From assembly GCF_000471905.2 (NCBI RefSeq), contig NW_006494789.1, positions 5,875,652 through 5,939,651 on the forward strand: DNA of 64,000 nucleotides, read 5' to 3'. This stretch comes from Amborella trichopoda. Lineage: Eukaryota; Streptophyta; Magnoliopsida; Amborellales; Amborellaceae. Below are positions 22,791 to 35,109 of this stretch, one piece after another (within the stretch, counting starts at the first letter, position 1; each line of letters begins with the position of its first letter). The notes beneath the pieces are model-generated. The model was given only the letters and a program-made list of their open reading frames with translations, had not been told where the DNA came from and searched no databases. A program made the position numbers and the translations under genes.

Positions 22791-23084
22791 TTCATGAATG
22801 AAGGAACCTATCGTCGGGTATGATGTCCTTCTTCTCTTGGAACATGCACATTGTGCCGGGTCTTAACCCGAGAAGCGGGCCGGGCCTCTATCCAAGTTCT
22901 TTTTACCTCATGGCGCACAAGGTGATGCTCAGGTGCACAACATTCCTTCTCCTAAACTCTGACAAGGGTATTTAACCGGGCCCTTTCCCAAGTTGTGGGT
23001 CGAGTCGTGCCCGGGTCCTTTTCGACACACACAGCAGCAACCATCGCCGCGTGTGTCTTCTTCTTCTCTCCTCTCTCTCTTGTC

Positions 23085-23810
23085 TCTCCCTTGTCATGGA
23101 CAGTGGAACCTATCGCCATCCATGTTTCTTCTTTCCCTTCTCTCGCCTCTATCATGGACGACGGAATCCCATCACTATCCATGCTTTCCTTTCTTCTCTC
23201 TCCTCAGTCATGAGCCACAGAGCCTCATTGTTGTCCATTCTTTCATCTCTCTCCTCTCCCCTCTATCATGGATGATGAAACCCCGTCGTTGTTTATGTTT
23301 TCTTTTCTCTCCTCTGTCATGGATGGGGAGACCCATCGCCATCCATGTTCTTCCTTATTCTCTCTCCTATCATAGGCAGTGGAACCCTATCACTGTCTAG
23401 GTTTTATTTTCTTTTCTCTCTCTTCTGTCATGGACGGTGGAATCTCATCACCGTCCATGTTTTCTCCTTCTTCTCTCTCTTCCATCATGGACGGTAGAAC
23501 CTCAATGCCGACCATGTTTTCTCCTTCTTCTCTCTTCTTAGTCATGAATGGCGGGACCTCATCACTGTCCTTGTTTTCTCCTTCTTCTCTCTCTTTTGTC
23601 ATGGATGACGGAACCTCATCGCTGTCTATATTTTCTCCTTCTTCTCTCTCCTCGATCATGAACGGTGGGACCTCATCGCCATCCATGTTTTCTCCTTCTT
23701 TTCTCTCCTCGATCATGAACGATGGGACCTCATCGCCGTTCATGTTTTCTCCTTCTTCTTTCTCCTCGGTCATGGACGGCGGAACCCCATCGCCGCCCAT
23801 GTTTCTCTTC
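23085..23810 (+). repeat. 60-bp hairpin array, P2 5' LTR
   Basis: About twelve units of 55-62 bp. The core is an inverted repeat with arms CATGGACGG and CCGTCCATG (variants CATGAACGG/CCGTTCATG and CATGGACGGCGG/CCGCCCATG) around AACCTCATC, followed by TTTTCTCCTTCTTCTCTCTCC. In the last units the period is 60 bp, which leaves frames open on both strands. The 3' LTR has the matching array at 39998-40705. Confidence 0.85.
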
Positions 23811-24988
23811 CCTCGTCTCTCTCATCTTTCCCCTTCTTTCTCTCTCTTCTTTCATCTTTCTTTTTCCCTTCTCTCTTCTTTCTTTCTCTTCTTCCCTCTC
23901 GCTCTTTCTTTCTCCTATCTCTTCTTTCTCACTTCTCTTCATTTCTTCTCTTCTTTTTTCCTCTCTTCTCTCCTTTCTTCTCTTCTCTTCCTTTCTTTTT
24001 TTTATTTCTTCTTCCCCTTTTATTTTCTTCTTCTCATCTCCTTCGCTTTTCTTTTCTCTTCTTCTCATCTCTTTTTCTTTTCACCACTCTTCTATTCCCT
24101 TCTTCTCTTCTTCTCTCTCATGTTGTCTCTCTTAATCTCTCATCTTTTTCCTTACTTCTCTTCTCATTTTGTCTTCTTTCTCTTTCTTTCTTCTCTCTTA
24201 TCTCTCCTACCTTTCTTTCCGCTTTTCTTCTCCTTCCCTCTTTTTCCTCTCTTTTGACCAAGAGACAGGCTAAGTCTAGCACTACCATGATAGTCTCGTC
24301 GTCCAGTAGTATTGGCGCCATGCCGGTCTGAGTTACCGTGCCCGTCTTACTACCACGACAGGCTAGCCATTGTGCCAGGTTGATAGGTGTTGGTTTTGTT
24401 GTGGAGTAGTATTACCACCGTGCTGGTTTGAGTAACCGTTCCCGTCTTGCTACCACGCCGGGTCAATCACTTTACTGCTTTAACCACTGTGTCAGTCTTG
24501 CCACTTGGTCAAATTCTTCTCTTCCTTTTCCCCTATTCTCTCTCTTTCCATTCCTCTCATCACCCCAAATCTCTATCCTCTTATTCTTTCCTTCTTCTTT
24601 TGGATGTACATGCCTGTGTGCATTCGCCCAAAGACAAGGTGGGGTCTCTTGGCGCACTTGTCTTGTAAATTAACCATGTGTGTGTGATCACAGAAACTGG
24701 AGAATACAGGTCAAGCGAGGTGATTTCGAACCCGTTGTAGGACTGGGGGGACTTCTGTCATGATTTAAGAGGGTGCCCACGCGAGTCAGCCCAAGTGAGT
24801 CACAGACCTAGGTGAGGTGTGTCCCATGTCACATCAAATTCATCTCTCATCGATTGGAGTACCGACCCTTGTTTCTTAACAAGGTTCCCGAGAGAGCAGT
24901 CTCAAGTCCCAGGTTTTCCTTGAAAATCGAGACACGTGCCACCAAGTCAACTTGACCCAAAGGGCAAGATCGAGGCTTATAACCAGCT

Positions 24989-25007
24989 TGGCGACTCCAC
25001 TGGGGAC
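24989..25007 (+). promoter_or_regulatory. tRNA primer-binding site, P2
   Basis: TGGCGACTCCACTGGGGAC starts 3 bp after the LTR end. Its complement ends in ...GTCGCCA, as a mature tRNA would. Ogre/Tat elements are known for a TGGCGACTC-type site assigned to tRNA-Arg. The initiator-Met site (TGGTATCAGA) seen in many other plant elements is absent. Confidence 0.8.
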
Positions 25008-26604
25008 TTACTACCCCTTTGTCAGATCGTCCTTATTTGGCTAGTCTCTCCTTTGTTTTTTATATTACACACTCATGGCTTCTGGGTTCCTTAACCCATT
25101 TATCTAGATCAGGGATTTCTCATCCCCGTATTCGTGAGTTTCCCATGAGAATAAGTTCCTCGAACTTCGTTCTCAACTTTCCTTCTGAGCAAAGACCTAG
25201 TCTCTAGCTCCCAGGTCCTAACCTGGATAGGTGTGAGAAGGGACTTAAAGGTGCCTAACTCCCCATCTTCTAGCTCTGGTGGAACCCCCACCAAAGCGCT
25301 TTGCATCGATAGCACTCTGTTGCCACTCATAACACGCACCCTGTCACCAGTAAGTCACTTGCCGAGGTACACCGAAAGACTACCCAGTCCCTTGCTGCAA
25401 AAGGTAAAGAAGTTGCCATTGCTCCTGTGGGTCGCCACAAGGCTACCCCATACATTTCTGCGCCACCTCGGGTCTCTATGCTTAGAGGCTCAACACATCG
25501 AAGCGGAGACCTTGGAGCCTGCACCTCTTGCACACACCTTAAGGCTCCTGGGTAATCCACTCGAGCCACACCTCGGGGAAACCTTTGTGTTACCTCGAGT
25601 AAGTGTCCAGGATCAGGCCTCCTCGGGCCGAAACATGTACATGTGCATGTGAATGTGCATCCCAACGCTCAGGGCAATGCCGTTGTTGCGCCATTTCAAG
25701 CACACAAGAGACAACCCCCTCATCTTCCCTCTAAGCACACACTAACGCACCCTATAAGGGGCAAGCTTTCACTTGTTCCCTTATAGACGCTTGCTCGCAG
25801 CTCTCGGCCTCCTAGGGCTAAACAACTTGTTCGAGCCCGAGTTGATTCCCATGTCACCTGTGATCCTTCTTCAAGGGGTGCACACACGTTGGCTTCCAAA
25901 ACTATCGCTCCTTGCTCCCGACTTAGGCGTCATCATGAGTCGATCATTCTCTCGCCTACCCCTTTTCTTTAGGGCAAGCACCTCAAGCCTTGGTACTTGA
26001 AGACCTTCCCCAAGAGTGCCATCTTGAACCAACCACATCATCTCAGTCATGCCTCTGAAGCCCATAAAAGAGCTCGGGGCAAAGATCTGATGGGAGATCA
26101 AGTCCTTCATCCTCCTCGACCCAGGTTGACCCTAGTTCCTGGCCCACACCCATTGCTTCACCTAATGGAGATGGCTCTTTCTTATGCAAAAAAGGCCAAC
26201 TAGCCACAGCCTCGGTCGCAGTTCTGGCACGAGGTTCATCAAAGCCTCAAAGCCAAGTGCGACAGGGGTCTGTAAATCCTAACCAGGGAAGCCACTAAAA
26301 CCGTCGGGGCACCCAGCTTCGATGACCCTCTTCACCATAACCCTTCTACCCTCTTCATATGATAGAGATCAAGAAGAGGTGCATTAATCCTACACCATGG
26401 TCAGCATCGTAGAAGATGACCCAACCTCTCAGCAGTCATGGCTCCAAGCCGTTAAGAACTGGTCCTCACACGGTTGGCATATAAGACCTGAGTTCAGTCG
26501 GGGCATGCTGAGCCCTTGCTGAACGTTTTGCCACGTGTGACCTGCCAACCTCGGAAGCCATCAAGTGCACCTAAGGCTAACCTCCCTAGAGAAACGATCA
26601 ACGT
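25008..26604 (+). other. P2 5' leader
   Basis: 1.6 kb between the primer-binding site and the gag start. It holds a proline/serine/leucine-rich open stretch at 25233-25652 with no recognised domain, and shorter ones at 25773-26200. Ogre-type elements can carry an extra ORF upstream of gag, which this could be a relic of. I see no motif that proves it. Confidence 0.45.
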
Positions 26605-27900
26605 TATGGTTGTGAACGAACCTGGCGACTCTCAGGAAGAACGCATGGATAGGTTCGAGCAAATGGTGTGCACAGAAGATTGATCTCATGGAAACCATGG
26701 GGTCCCCAGTCAATATATCCCATCATGAGGCCAATTCCCATCACTCGGACGATGTAGCTCCAAGGTAGCCTCCTCCTCCAGCCTCACAGGACAATTTCGC
26801 CCCTCACCCCATCTCACAGGTAGACATCAACGCTATGGTAACCCATAGTATAAAGAATAGACAAATCCCGGGTATATAGGGTACGACGCTTTATTAAAAG
26901 CCATACCCCTCTTACATTGATCAGGATCTGTTCCCCTCAGACTACAAGAAAGGGAAGTTTCCCCTGTTCAATGGTACGACATCCCTGCACCAGCATATCG
27001 CCCATTTCCAAGCAGCATGTCGAGAGACAGCGGCTGATGGGAGACTCCTCCTCTGTCAGTTTGTTGAAACTCTTGATGGCCCGGCCTTTCAGTGGTATGC
27101 TCGGCTTCCCCCAAATTCAGTACATACTTAGGAGGAAATGGAGAAGCTATTTCACCAGCGCTTCTATGAGGTCAAGAGAGAAGTTAAAACCATTGAGCTT
27201 CTCACCTTGACCCAAGAACCTGATGAACCCATGGATCAATTCATAGCAATATGGAGAGATTTGGTTGCTCGCCATCCTAATCCCATGCTTGAGAAGAAGC
27301 AGTCTAGACTTGTGTGTGAAACATGAGACCTGAAATCGCACTACATGTTGAGGCCTCCAATCTGAACTCCATGTCAGAGCTGATCTCTAAGTCAGTTCAC
27401 ATAGAGAGTTTGTCACGCCACCATAGCAGGTCAAGACAACAGTCTTCAAGTTCGAGAAATAATCAGGGCAATGGAAATTCTAGAACCAACTCTCAGGGCA
27501 TCCAGCAAAAAGGAGTAATCAGTGCGGCTAAAAGTAATCCAAAGAACGCTGTCTCTTAGACTTTGGACCTCTCAAAAGGGGTAGGCACAAGAAAGACAGA
27601 GCCTTAGGGAGGCAAGCAGTAGCAATCATACAACTGGGTACCCCTGTCTGCAAACCTTAATGGAGATGATTGTTGGACCAGGCATAAGAATAAAGTCTAC
27701 CCTTTTGAAAAAGAATGGGTTCCCACACTACTCCGACTATTACTGGAGCAGAACATGATCAAGCTGCCTAAGACCAAGTTCCTTATTCAAGCTGGACTCG
27801 ACACCCATGCAAATTACTGTTCTAAACATCGGAGGATAAACCACCCCACAGAGGAATGCTACACACTCAGATAAAACTCAAAGAATTTAAGAAAGCATTC
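26605..27900 (+). pseudogene. gag: P2 gag remnant
   Basis: A start-like MVVNEPGDSQEERMDRFEQM frame opens at 26605. The capsid core is at about 26911-27320: KFPLFNGTTSLHQHIAHFQA, then DGPAFQWYARLPPNSVHT, a stop near 27129, then EKLFHQRFYEVKREVKT and DEPMDQFIAIWRDL. A frame shift at about 27295 leads into a serine/arginine-rich linker (27323-27559). The zinc knuckle is at 27818-27859 with C-x2-H-x4-H-x4-C spacing, the same CHHC variant as in P1. Length and order match P1, which begins in the middle of this gene. Confidence 0.85.
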
Positions 27901-28897
27901 GGGGCAACTGAGGCCTCCCACGTGGTGTTAGTATAGGAGGAAAGCAAAGGCCCACACTCTTCTGATGAGCTGCCATTGGATCTCCTTCAGGCTTTGTTGC
28001 TCCAATAGGGACTCATCACACTAAAGCCGGCAAGGCAGCCCAAGCACCTTGCTCAAGGAACCGGAATCAATTGTGCCTGTATCATCAAATATGGGGCCAC
28101 AAGCTGAGTGATGCTATAGCTTCGAAGCCATAGTCACAAAGAAGGTCCAAAGGTGTCACATTGCCTACACCATCATGGAAGAACACCCACAAGTCAGTGA
28201 CCCCATTCATGAGGATACTTCAGTACAAGAATCTGTTGATGCCTTTGATCCTGCTAAACCCTCGACTTCTCAACCATGGAGAGTCTATCACGGGTAGAGC
28301 CGACTCAAATCCTTAAAGCGAGAGGCAGTTCGTCAAGCTAAGACTGTCCACAAACCTAGCAAGATGAATCAAGCACCCCTCAAGGAGACCAGGAGGAGAC
28401 AAGCACTAAGGGTTGCTCGCCAAAGGAACAAGATTCCTCAAGCGCTCGTCGAGCAAGAATTTCTCTGGCCTCTTCCCCCGTTGCCGACCTTACAAGACTT
28501 CATCCCTAGTGCAATTGTCCTTGCTCCCTCACCTCACCAAGAGGACATCCCTGGGCCATCTCCTACTCGGGGCACGTCCAATGAGGGTGACGACATTAAA
28601 AGAACCCCCCAACAATCTAAGCACAATGAGGGTGACGACATTAAAAGCAGCCCCCAACAATCTAGCACGGGGCAAATGAGCCTGAGATTGGGGAAGACAT
28701 TGCAACCTATCACACTACCTAAACCCATGGAGGACACATGGGAACATCGTGAAAGTTCTCATGAAGCACTGGTTGTCTGTACAATCATTGAGTTGCAGCC
28801 ATCTTAGGTACCTCTGAGCGAATTCCTTCAACCAGATACGTCGGCCCTGCACAAAGTTGATCCTTTCATCGAAAAACAAGATGAGGATGCAAGAACC
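27901..28897 (+). pseudogene. P2 gag-RT linker; no protease motif found
   Basis: A broken frame, best preserved at 28364-28807 (NQAPLKETRRRQALRVARQR, then acidic and proline-rich sequence). It includes an internal duplication of about 48 bp (CAATGAGGGTGACGACATTAA occurs at about 28579 and 28625). It is collinear with P1 834-1752. No DGGS or GRPWLH protease signature is visible, while the spacing from knuckle to RT (about 1.4 kb) is the same in both copies. Confidence 0.5.
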
Positions 28898-29932
28898 ATG
28901 TTCCATAGCAAAGCCTGGATAGAAGAAATGTTAGGAGTATGGGTGTCTTCACTGGAGGTTAATGACAAGTCCTCTGAAGCCAATGATGAGGAGTTGCAGG
29001 AGGCCCCAAAAGAATGGGAAGAGTGCAGTCAAGTCACAACTGATGAACCTGAAGAGATAAACCTGGGGGATGAGGCCGACCCCAAAACCACTTTCATCTC
29101 AGTAAAGATGTCTTCAGAGGAGAAAGAGAACTTCACTTCCTTCTTGCGAGCAAACCGGGACATCTTTGCCTAACATTACTACAAGATGCCTGGTTTAGAT
29201 TGTCAAGTCGCAGCCCACTGCCTCGGCCTAGATCCATCTGCTAGACATGTCAAGCAGAAATCAAATACAAATCGATGTTGAGGTGACCAAACTTAAGCAA
29301 GCAGGCTTCATTTGTGAAGTCAAGTACGCAAAATGACTGGTGAATGTTGTCCCAGTCAAGAAGAAAAACTACCAAATCACTACATTGACTTCCGCGACTT
29401 GAATGCCGCTTACCCAAAGGATGACTTCCCATTGCCAATTACAGAGATGCTCATTGACTCCACAGCTCACTGTCAGATCTTCTCCTTCATGGACGGATAC
29501 TCCGGGTACAACCAGATACGGATGACACCAGAAGATGAGGAGGCCACTGCATTCTTAACTCCAAAAGGAGTCTTCTACTACACAATGATGCCTTTCGGAT
29601 TGAGGAATGCCAATGCTGTGTATCAAAGAGCAATGACGTATATCTTCAAGGATATGATGCTCAAGGAGGTGGAATGCGATGTGGATGACTTGGTCGTGAA
29701 ATCTGAAAAGAACGATGCCCATATGTGAGACCTCAAAAAGGTGTTTGAACGATTATGCCTTCATCAGCTCCAGATAAACCTGTTGAAATGTGCTTTTGAC
29801 TTGAGTTTAGGAAAGTTCTTGGGATTCATCGTTAGGCACCGAGGGCTGGAGATTGAGCCAGTCAAAATTAAGGCAACCCAGGACATGCTGCCACCAATTA
29901 CATTGTGAGAGCTACGGTCCCTTCAGGGGAAG
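28898..29932 (+). pseudogene. pol: P2 reverse transcriptase remnant
   Basis: The pre-RT segment is at 28898-29173 (EEINLGDEADPKTTFISVKM, stop TAA at about 29171). The RT core is at 29333-29728, with DFRDLNAAYPKDDFPLP, SFMDGYSGYNQIRM and MPFGLRNANAVYQRA. The catalytic box is CDVDDLVVKS near 29675, so both catalytic aspartates are kept here, unlike in P1. The thumb region continues in shifted frames to 29932 (KFLGFIVRHRGLEIEPVKIK). Stops at 29728 and 29907 and a missing stretch at 29370 (GQIRVC) inactivate it. Confidence 0.9.
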
Positions 29933-30960
29933 ATGGCTTATATCCGCAGGTTCATCTCGAAACTCTCAGGTCGTTGTAGACCTTTTAAGCACCTGTTAAA
30001 GAAGGATACCCCATTCATATGGGATGAAGCATGTCAGGCGGTGCTTGATGACATCAAGCAATATTTATTCAATCCTTCAGTGCTCTTTACACCTGTGTTG
30101 GGAAGACCTCTGATCCTGTATGTGACTACTCTTGACGAATCACTCGTCGCATTATTGGTAAAGAATAATGACGAGGGGAAAGAGACCGCGTTATACTATC
30201 TCAACCACAGGATGTAAGGAGCTGAGAAGAATTATCCCCCTATAGAGAAGATGTGCCTGGCCTTAATCTTCGCTGTACAAAAGCTCCACCACTACTTGCT
30301 CGGTCATGAAGTAAAACTTATGTCAAAAGCAGATCCTATAAATTTTCTCATGAAACGCCCATGCTTGTCAGGACTCCTTGCTAAGTGGGCATCATTACTG
30401 ATAGAATTCAACATCACATATGTACCACAAAAGGCCATCAAAGGGGAAGCCCTGACTGATTTTCTCGCAGCACATCCTTTATCAACAAAATATCCTTTAT
30501 CAAGTGACCTCCCTAATGAAGAAGTATTCTGTGCAGAACTTGCTCACGCATGGGAGATGTACTTTGATGGAGCCTTCCAGTGTGAACGACGAGGTGCCAA
30601 AGTAGTATTCATGACTTCGAAAGGAGGAATACTGCCTCTATCCTTCTCTTTCTCTCCGAAGCCAGTTCCCATAACAAGGACGAGTATCAGGCCCTTATAA
30701 TTGGGTTGGAGATAGTCTTCGATCTATACCTGGAGCAGTTCAAAATCTATAGCGACTCTGAGTTGGTAATACGGTAGCTTAAGGGTATTTATGACGTGAG
30801 AAAACACACTCTCAAGCCTTATCACAATACTATAAAATCATACATGGCTTAGTTTGATGATGTATCCTTGAGTCACATCCCCAGGAGGTTAAACTCGCAA
30901 GCTGATGCACTCACAAAACTCGGGGATACAATTCAATTGTCTTCACCAGGGCCCACGCCT
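29933..30960 (+). pseudogene. pol: P2 RNase H and second RNase H
   Basis: The RNase H connection and core are at 29933-30217 (YIRRFISKLSGRCRPFKHLL, FIWDEACQAVLDDIKQYL) and 30251 onward (EKMCLALIFAVQKLHHYLLG, ITYVPQKAIKGEALTDFLA). The archaeal-type second RNase H starts at MYFDGAFQCERRGAKVVF near 30560. It continues through a shifted EYQALIIGLE and IYSDSELVIR to LNSQADALTKLG at about 30930. Stops at 30215, 30775 and 30850 break it. The double RNase H supports Tat-clade assignment. Confidence 0.85.
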
Positions 30961-32438
30961 ATCTGGGTTGTGGAGTGAAGACATAACTGAGAACTGAAGT
31001 GGACGCGGATGATGAGAGAATTCTCTTCGCCGAGTGCCCGTCTTACCCATTCAGAGCACTTCTATCAACTAAAGAGTCTATTAAAGCTGAACAAGAAATA
31101 ACACAAAACCAAGGAGCTGAGGTTCAGAAATAGGAACCGGGGTTCTTTGAACCAATATGTGTAGAAATCGAGCAGATGGAAGATTGGAGAGAGCCCATCA
31201 TTAATTTCATAAAGCACAATAGACTGCTTAAAGATAGTGCCGAGCACAATAATGTGTGTCGAATGTCTACCAAGTACACCCTCCTTGAAGGGGACGCTCT
31301 CGTTTAGTGATCTTTCGATGGTATTCTTCTTAGATGTGTAGATGCGCAAGAAGCGAATGAGGTGTTGAAAGAAGTACACTCAGGCATCTGTGGATTGGAT
31401 TAGTTCGACCCTAAGCTCTATGAACGGATACATAGATTGGGGTACTATTGGCCTTCGATGGTTGCTGACTCTATAAACTATGCCAAGAGATGCCAGGTGT
31501 TCCTAATGAACTCGAGCCTCATTCATCAGTCTCCAGAACCCTTACACCCTACGGTAGCATCATGGCCCTTTTCACAATGAGGCATGGACATTGTAGGGCC
31601 TATCGACCCTCCTTCTGCAATGGGTCATGTCTTTGTTCTAACATTGACATATTATTTCTCAAAATGGGCTGAAGAGGTCCCATTCAAGCAAGTTCTTGGG
31701 GCTACAGTGGCCAATTTCGTGCGGCATCACATCATATACCGGTTTGGGGTACCTGATCGAATTATATTTGACAACGGCCCTCAATTCAGATGTCATCACA
31801 TTGATTGCTTAGTTAACCATTTCGGTTTTGAGTGGAAGTATTCAACTATGTATCACCTTAGGGCGAATGGCTTAGCTGAGGCTTTCAATAAGATCCTATG
31901 TAGCATCTTAAGGAAGTCAGTGTCAAAGGCGAAAAAGAACTGGCATGAGAAGCTTCCTGAAGCGCTGTGGGCCTATCGCACCACCACACGAAATGCTACA
32001 GATTCCACTCCTTATTCCCTGGTCTATGGGGGTGAAGCAGTCTTACCCCTCGAGATTCAATTGCCCTCGCTTAGTATCGCCATACATCAGGGTTTGACCA
32101 AAGATGAGAGGGTCAAGCTTCATTATCAAGAATTGGATGCACTTGATGAGAAGAGATTAGAGGCTCAGCAAAATCTTGAGCTCAACTAGGGTAGAATGAA
32201 AAGGCCCTTTGACAAATCAGTCAAGGTTCACTCATTCACCAGTGGGGATCTGGTTTTAGCCATCAAGAGGCCGATCGTTATGTATGGGCGGTGCAAAGGA
32301 AATTTTGAACCTAAGTGGGAAGGCCCTTTCATAGTTAAGTAGGTCTCGCCAAACGGAGCTTACATACTGGCACAACCTGATGGAGAGGAGGCGATGCTCC
32401 TCATCAATGGGTGATATTTAAAGAAATACTATCCTTGA
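30961..32438 (+). pseudogene. pol: P2 integrase remnant
   Basis: The zinc-binding region is visible at about 31360-31500 (EVHSGICG, then RLGYYWPSMVADS, then AKRC); its second His is not evident. The catalytic core is at 31584-32189: Asp in MDIVGPIDPP, Asp in IIFDNGPQF, Glu in NGLAEAFNKI. The long frame includes WAYRTTTRNATDSTPYSLVY. A stop at 32187 precedes a well-kept C-terminal tail (AIKRPIVMYGRCKGNFEPKW, then YLKKYYP with stop at 32438). This is the best-preserved integrase in the window and the reference for the deletion in P1. Confidence 0.92.
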
Positions 32439-32559
32439 TATGTGCTCAAAAGGCTCAACGTGCAAGAGAGTTGAGGATAAAAAGAAGAGGAAAGACGACA
32501 TAATAGAGGGATGGAAAGGACATCTTGAGTAAAACAAAGAAAGTAAAAGATAAAGAGGG

Positions 32560-33690
32560 GCATTTTATTACTATTGCCAAAAATTTGTGTACAAGGGATT
32601 ATAAATGAAGATGTTCGCTCAATTCTTAAAACTAAGCCTATAGTTTTATTGTGCCCATTTGATTCTATCCTTCATAGCCACCGCTTGGACAAGGGCAAAC
32701 CTTCTAACCAAAGGGGGATACTTAGCTGAGGTGAAAACGGGTCTTTTCCTACATCACAGGCCATAGTAAGTAAGCCTTCCAAATCATTCATGTTACGTTC
32801 AAGAATCTCTGTGTCATCCTCATTTTCAAAACATGAGATTTCTTCAAATATTGAAGGAATCTCTGAAGGCAAGATCTCAAAATCTGAATGGACAAATTGT
32901 CGCATGAGCATGTTAGTTTCAAGGTTACCCAAGTGTGTTGTCACGGAATGTGTGATAATCAAAGGACCAAGGAAGAACCTAAGTAAAGGCCTGATAGAAG
33001 GATATTTCTCAATAAAGCTAATTCTTCTAAATCTAAAACTGCCCTAGTCCATTGAGCTATTTCTGTTACTTTTGTTTTAAACGAGTCTACACAGGGGACA
33101 TTGAAGTCTATGAGGTTGTCCACCAACCTTTTCACCAAAAATGGGAACATGATCATCTCGGAGAAAGAAGTCCGACTGAAAAGTTGATAAGTGGCTCTAA
33201 GAAGATCACGTCCATTGTCCATAGAAACATTACGACGATTGAGCGTAGTACCTTATATAGGAAAAGGCATCATGGCCTGCAACACGACAAAGCCCCCGCG
33301 AATGCGCCAAATGAGAGGATGAATAACTTGCCCCGAGAAGGAGGTGACTATAAAAGCTGAACCTATGATAGGTTCCCTTCAAGCAGAAAGCGCAAGGCTC
33401 CCTCTCATCCTACGAAAGGTTGCAAGAGAAATCACCCTGTTGGCCATTACTCTCAGTTCACACGAACCATAATCATGCCGAGAAGACAGTAGCACAGCCC
33501 TGCCCCTAGGAGCAAGAAGTTGAGATGAGGGATGTAGTTCGTTAGGGTCAATTATCATCAATTCTCTCCTATCTTCATTCTTAGTAATAAGAGGCTCTTC
33601 GTCCTTAATAACAATAAGGACCCTTTCCGAAGAGACCTACACTTTGGGAACTTTCGAGGCCCTGGCTGACTGCCGGGAAGACATCCGTTA
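32560..33690 (-). pseudogene. P2 antisense ORF remnant
   Basis: Minus-strand frames at 33561-33379, 33222-32959 and 32962-32672 follow one another and could be one broken protein, for example PFLVKRLVDNLIDFNVPC, AQWTRAVLDLEELALLRN and FEILPSEIPSIFEEISCFEN. The last part is rich in Glu and Asp. An antisense AATAAA is at 32569-32564, just past the pol end. The unit lies downstream of an antisense TATA box at 34548. The position fits the extra antisense ORF of Tat elements. I recognise no domain. Confidence 0.5.
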
Positions 33691-33769
33691 AAGGGCTTTA
33701 TCCAACCACCGTCTGTGCACAATCAATCACTAAGGCACTGACTATCATCATGCGTGAAAAGGTACTGGC

Positions 33770-33985
33770 TAGCATCGGCTGTGTTCTCAAAAGCTAGCGC
33801 TGGCTGTGTATGTCAAAATCGGACACTGACTGTGTTCTCAAAAGCTAGCGCCACTTGTAATGAATAAAGCCCAGCGCCGGTTGTGTTTGTCACATGCTAG
33901 CACTACTGTGTCTGTTAAAAGCTCAACACCGACTGTGTTTATTAAAAGTCCAGCACTGATTGTGTTCTCAAGGCCTAGTGCACTG
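33770..33985 (+). repeat. AGCGCCGGTTGTGTT repeats, P2 3' UTR
   Basis: Seven or so units of about 30 bp, with AAAAGCTAGCGCTGGCTGTG and AACACCGACTGTGTTTATT-like words. It is the same family as 5640-5905 and 19465-19720. Confidence 0.7.
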
Positions 33986-34541
33986 CCTGACAACTGTCAG
34001 CCACGATGTGGTCTGACGTGCCTCCTTGCACGCGTTGATGGCGACTATTACCTTCCTTGAGATAGTTCGTCTCCTCAACGACTTTTCACTACCCTGCATC
34101 CTCTCGGTTTCTCACAGGACAACCTCTCCACTTGTCGGAAACCCACTATTGTACCTTCCCTTCTTCTTCACAACATCGAAAAACAAAAGTCAACAGAAGT
34201 CTTCGGTCGCTCCTTGCTACAACTTGGACCCCTTTCCCCTTCTCTGGTACTCCGAAATGACTACTACCGAAGTTTCTCGTTGTTCCCCGGTGAGTTCCTT
34301 GCTATTCTCACCCTGACAGCAACCCTCTCCAGCAATAGTAACCCATTGTGAAGGCTCCTATGCTCTCATGCTGGTGTTCTCTCTTCTCAGCCGAAACTTT
34401 CTTACTAAGGTTCTTACTGTCAAGCTCTTGTAAACCTTCTTGAGTACCCTACGTTCTTGCTGGAGCTCTCATCGAAAGCTTCTCTCACTCACTAAGACTT
34501 CCTTAATCGTCGATAAAACGGTGAAAAAAGGGGTTTACCCC

Positions 34542-34548
34542 TTATATA
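34542..34548 (-). promoter_or_regulatory. Antisense TATA box, P2
   Basis: The minus strand reads TATATAAGGGGTAAACCCC, the same TATA plus GGGG-AAA-CCC arrangement as at 5545 and 56914. It points toward the antisense ORF at 33690-32560. Confidence 0.6.
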
Positions 34549-34574
34549 GGTGACATTTCCCCGAAGTACCCCTC

Positions 34575-35080
34575 ATAAACTGGGAATACTAGTCTGGTCC
34601 CTGTAGCACCAAACAGCAATGGGCCGGACTGGGTCTGGCACAGACTCGAGGCCCGAACAGAGGTTGATCGCCGCCCATGTAGCACCAAACGTCGATGGGC
34701 CGGACAGGGTCGAGGTCAGGCCAGAACACATGTCACCGCCACTAATGAAACCCCAGGCAACAAGTGTTGAAAGAATTAGGATCGGGTCGGGCAAGGCCCA
34801 AGGCCCAAACTTAGACCAATGCCGCTTGTGATTGACGCCGCATGTGAAAGCCACAGACTAATGCCGTCTGTGACTAACTCCGCATGTACAAATGCCACGC
34901 GCGACCAACGCCAAGTTATACTTAGCGTTGTTTGTGTAATTATCACCCATGCTAGTGTCACGTGTGTTACCGCCGCACATTTTAGCGTCGTGCGTGCAAT
35001 GCTACTGCCGCTCATGCTTGCACCGCACATGTCAAAACCTTGTTACTACCGTGCATGTTACTACCAGCACGAGGAAAGTC
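34575..35080 (+). repeat. GC-rich duplicated segment and GCCGCATGT repeats, P2 3' UTR
   Basis: GTAGCACCAAACNNCNATGGGCC appears twice (about 34602 and 34680, 78 bp apart). It is followed by irregular repeats around GCCGCATGT and GCCGTCTGTGA up to 35060. No gene is visible. Confidence 0.6.
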
Positions 35081-35109
35081 TGAACCCTGGTCACCACTGT
35101 GAGCGTTCT

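Larger units (their letters stand above)
21329..24985 (+). mobile_element. P2 5' LTR (outer end and promoter deleted)
   Basis: The 3657-bp LTR ends TAACCA immediately before the primer-binding site. Against the 3' LTR (37633-41875) it lacks the outer ~80 bp. It also jumps at about 22118 from the AATTCAAGAT block straight into the pyrimidine tract. It skips about 640 bp equivalent to 38490-39130, including the TATA box and predicted start site. It retains the U3 inverted repeat (21824), the Py-tract (22120-22780), two copies of a ~75-bp ATGCATGGTAGTGGGCC unit (22493-22610), the hairpin array (23085-23810) and U5. Confidence 0.8.

Noticed and set aside
25233-25652. Possible host gene or Ogre ORF1
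   Set aside because: No domain, low-complexity Pro/Leu/Ser content and no conservation that I can test; kept only as leader annotation.
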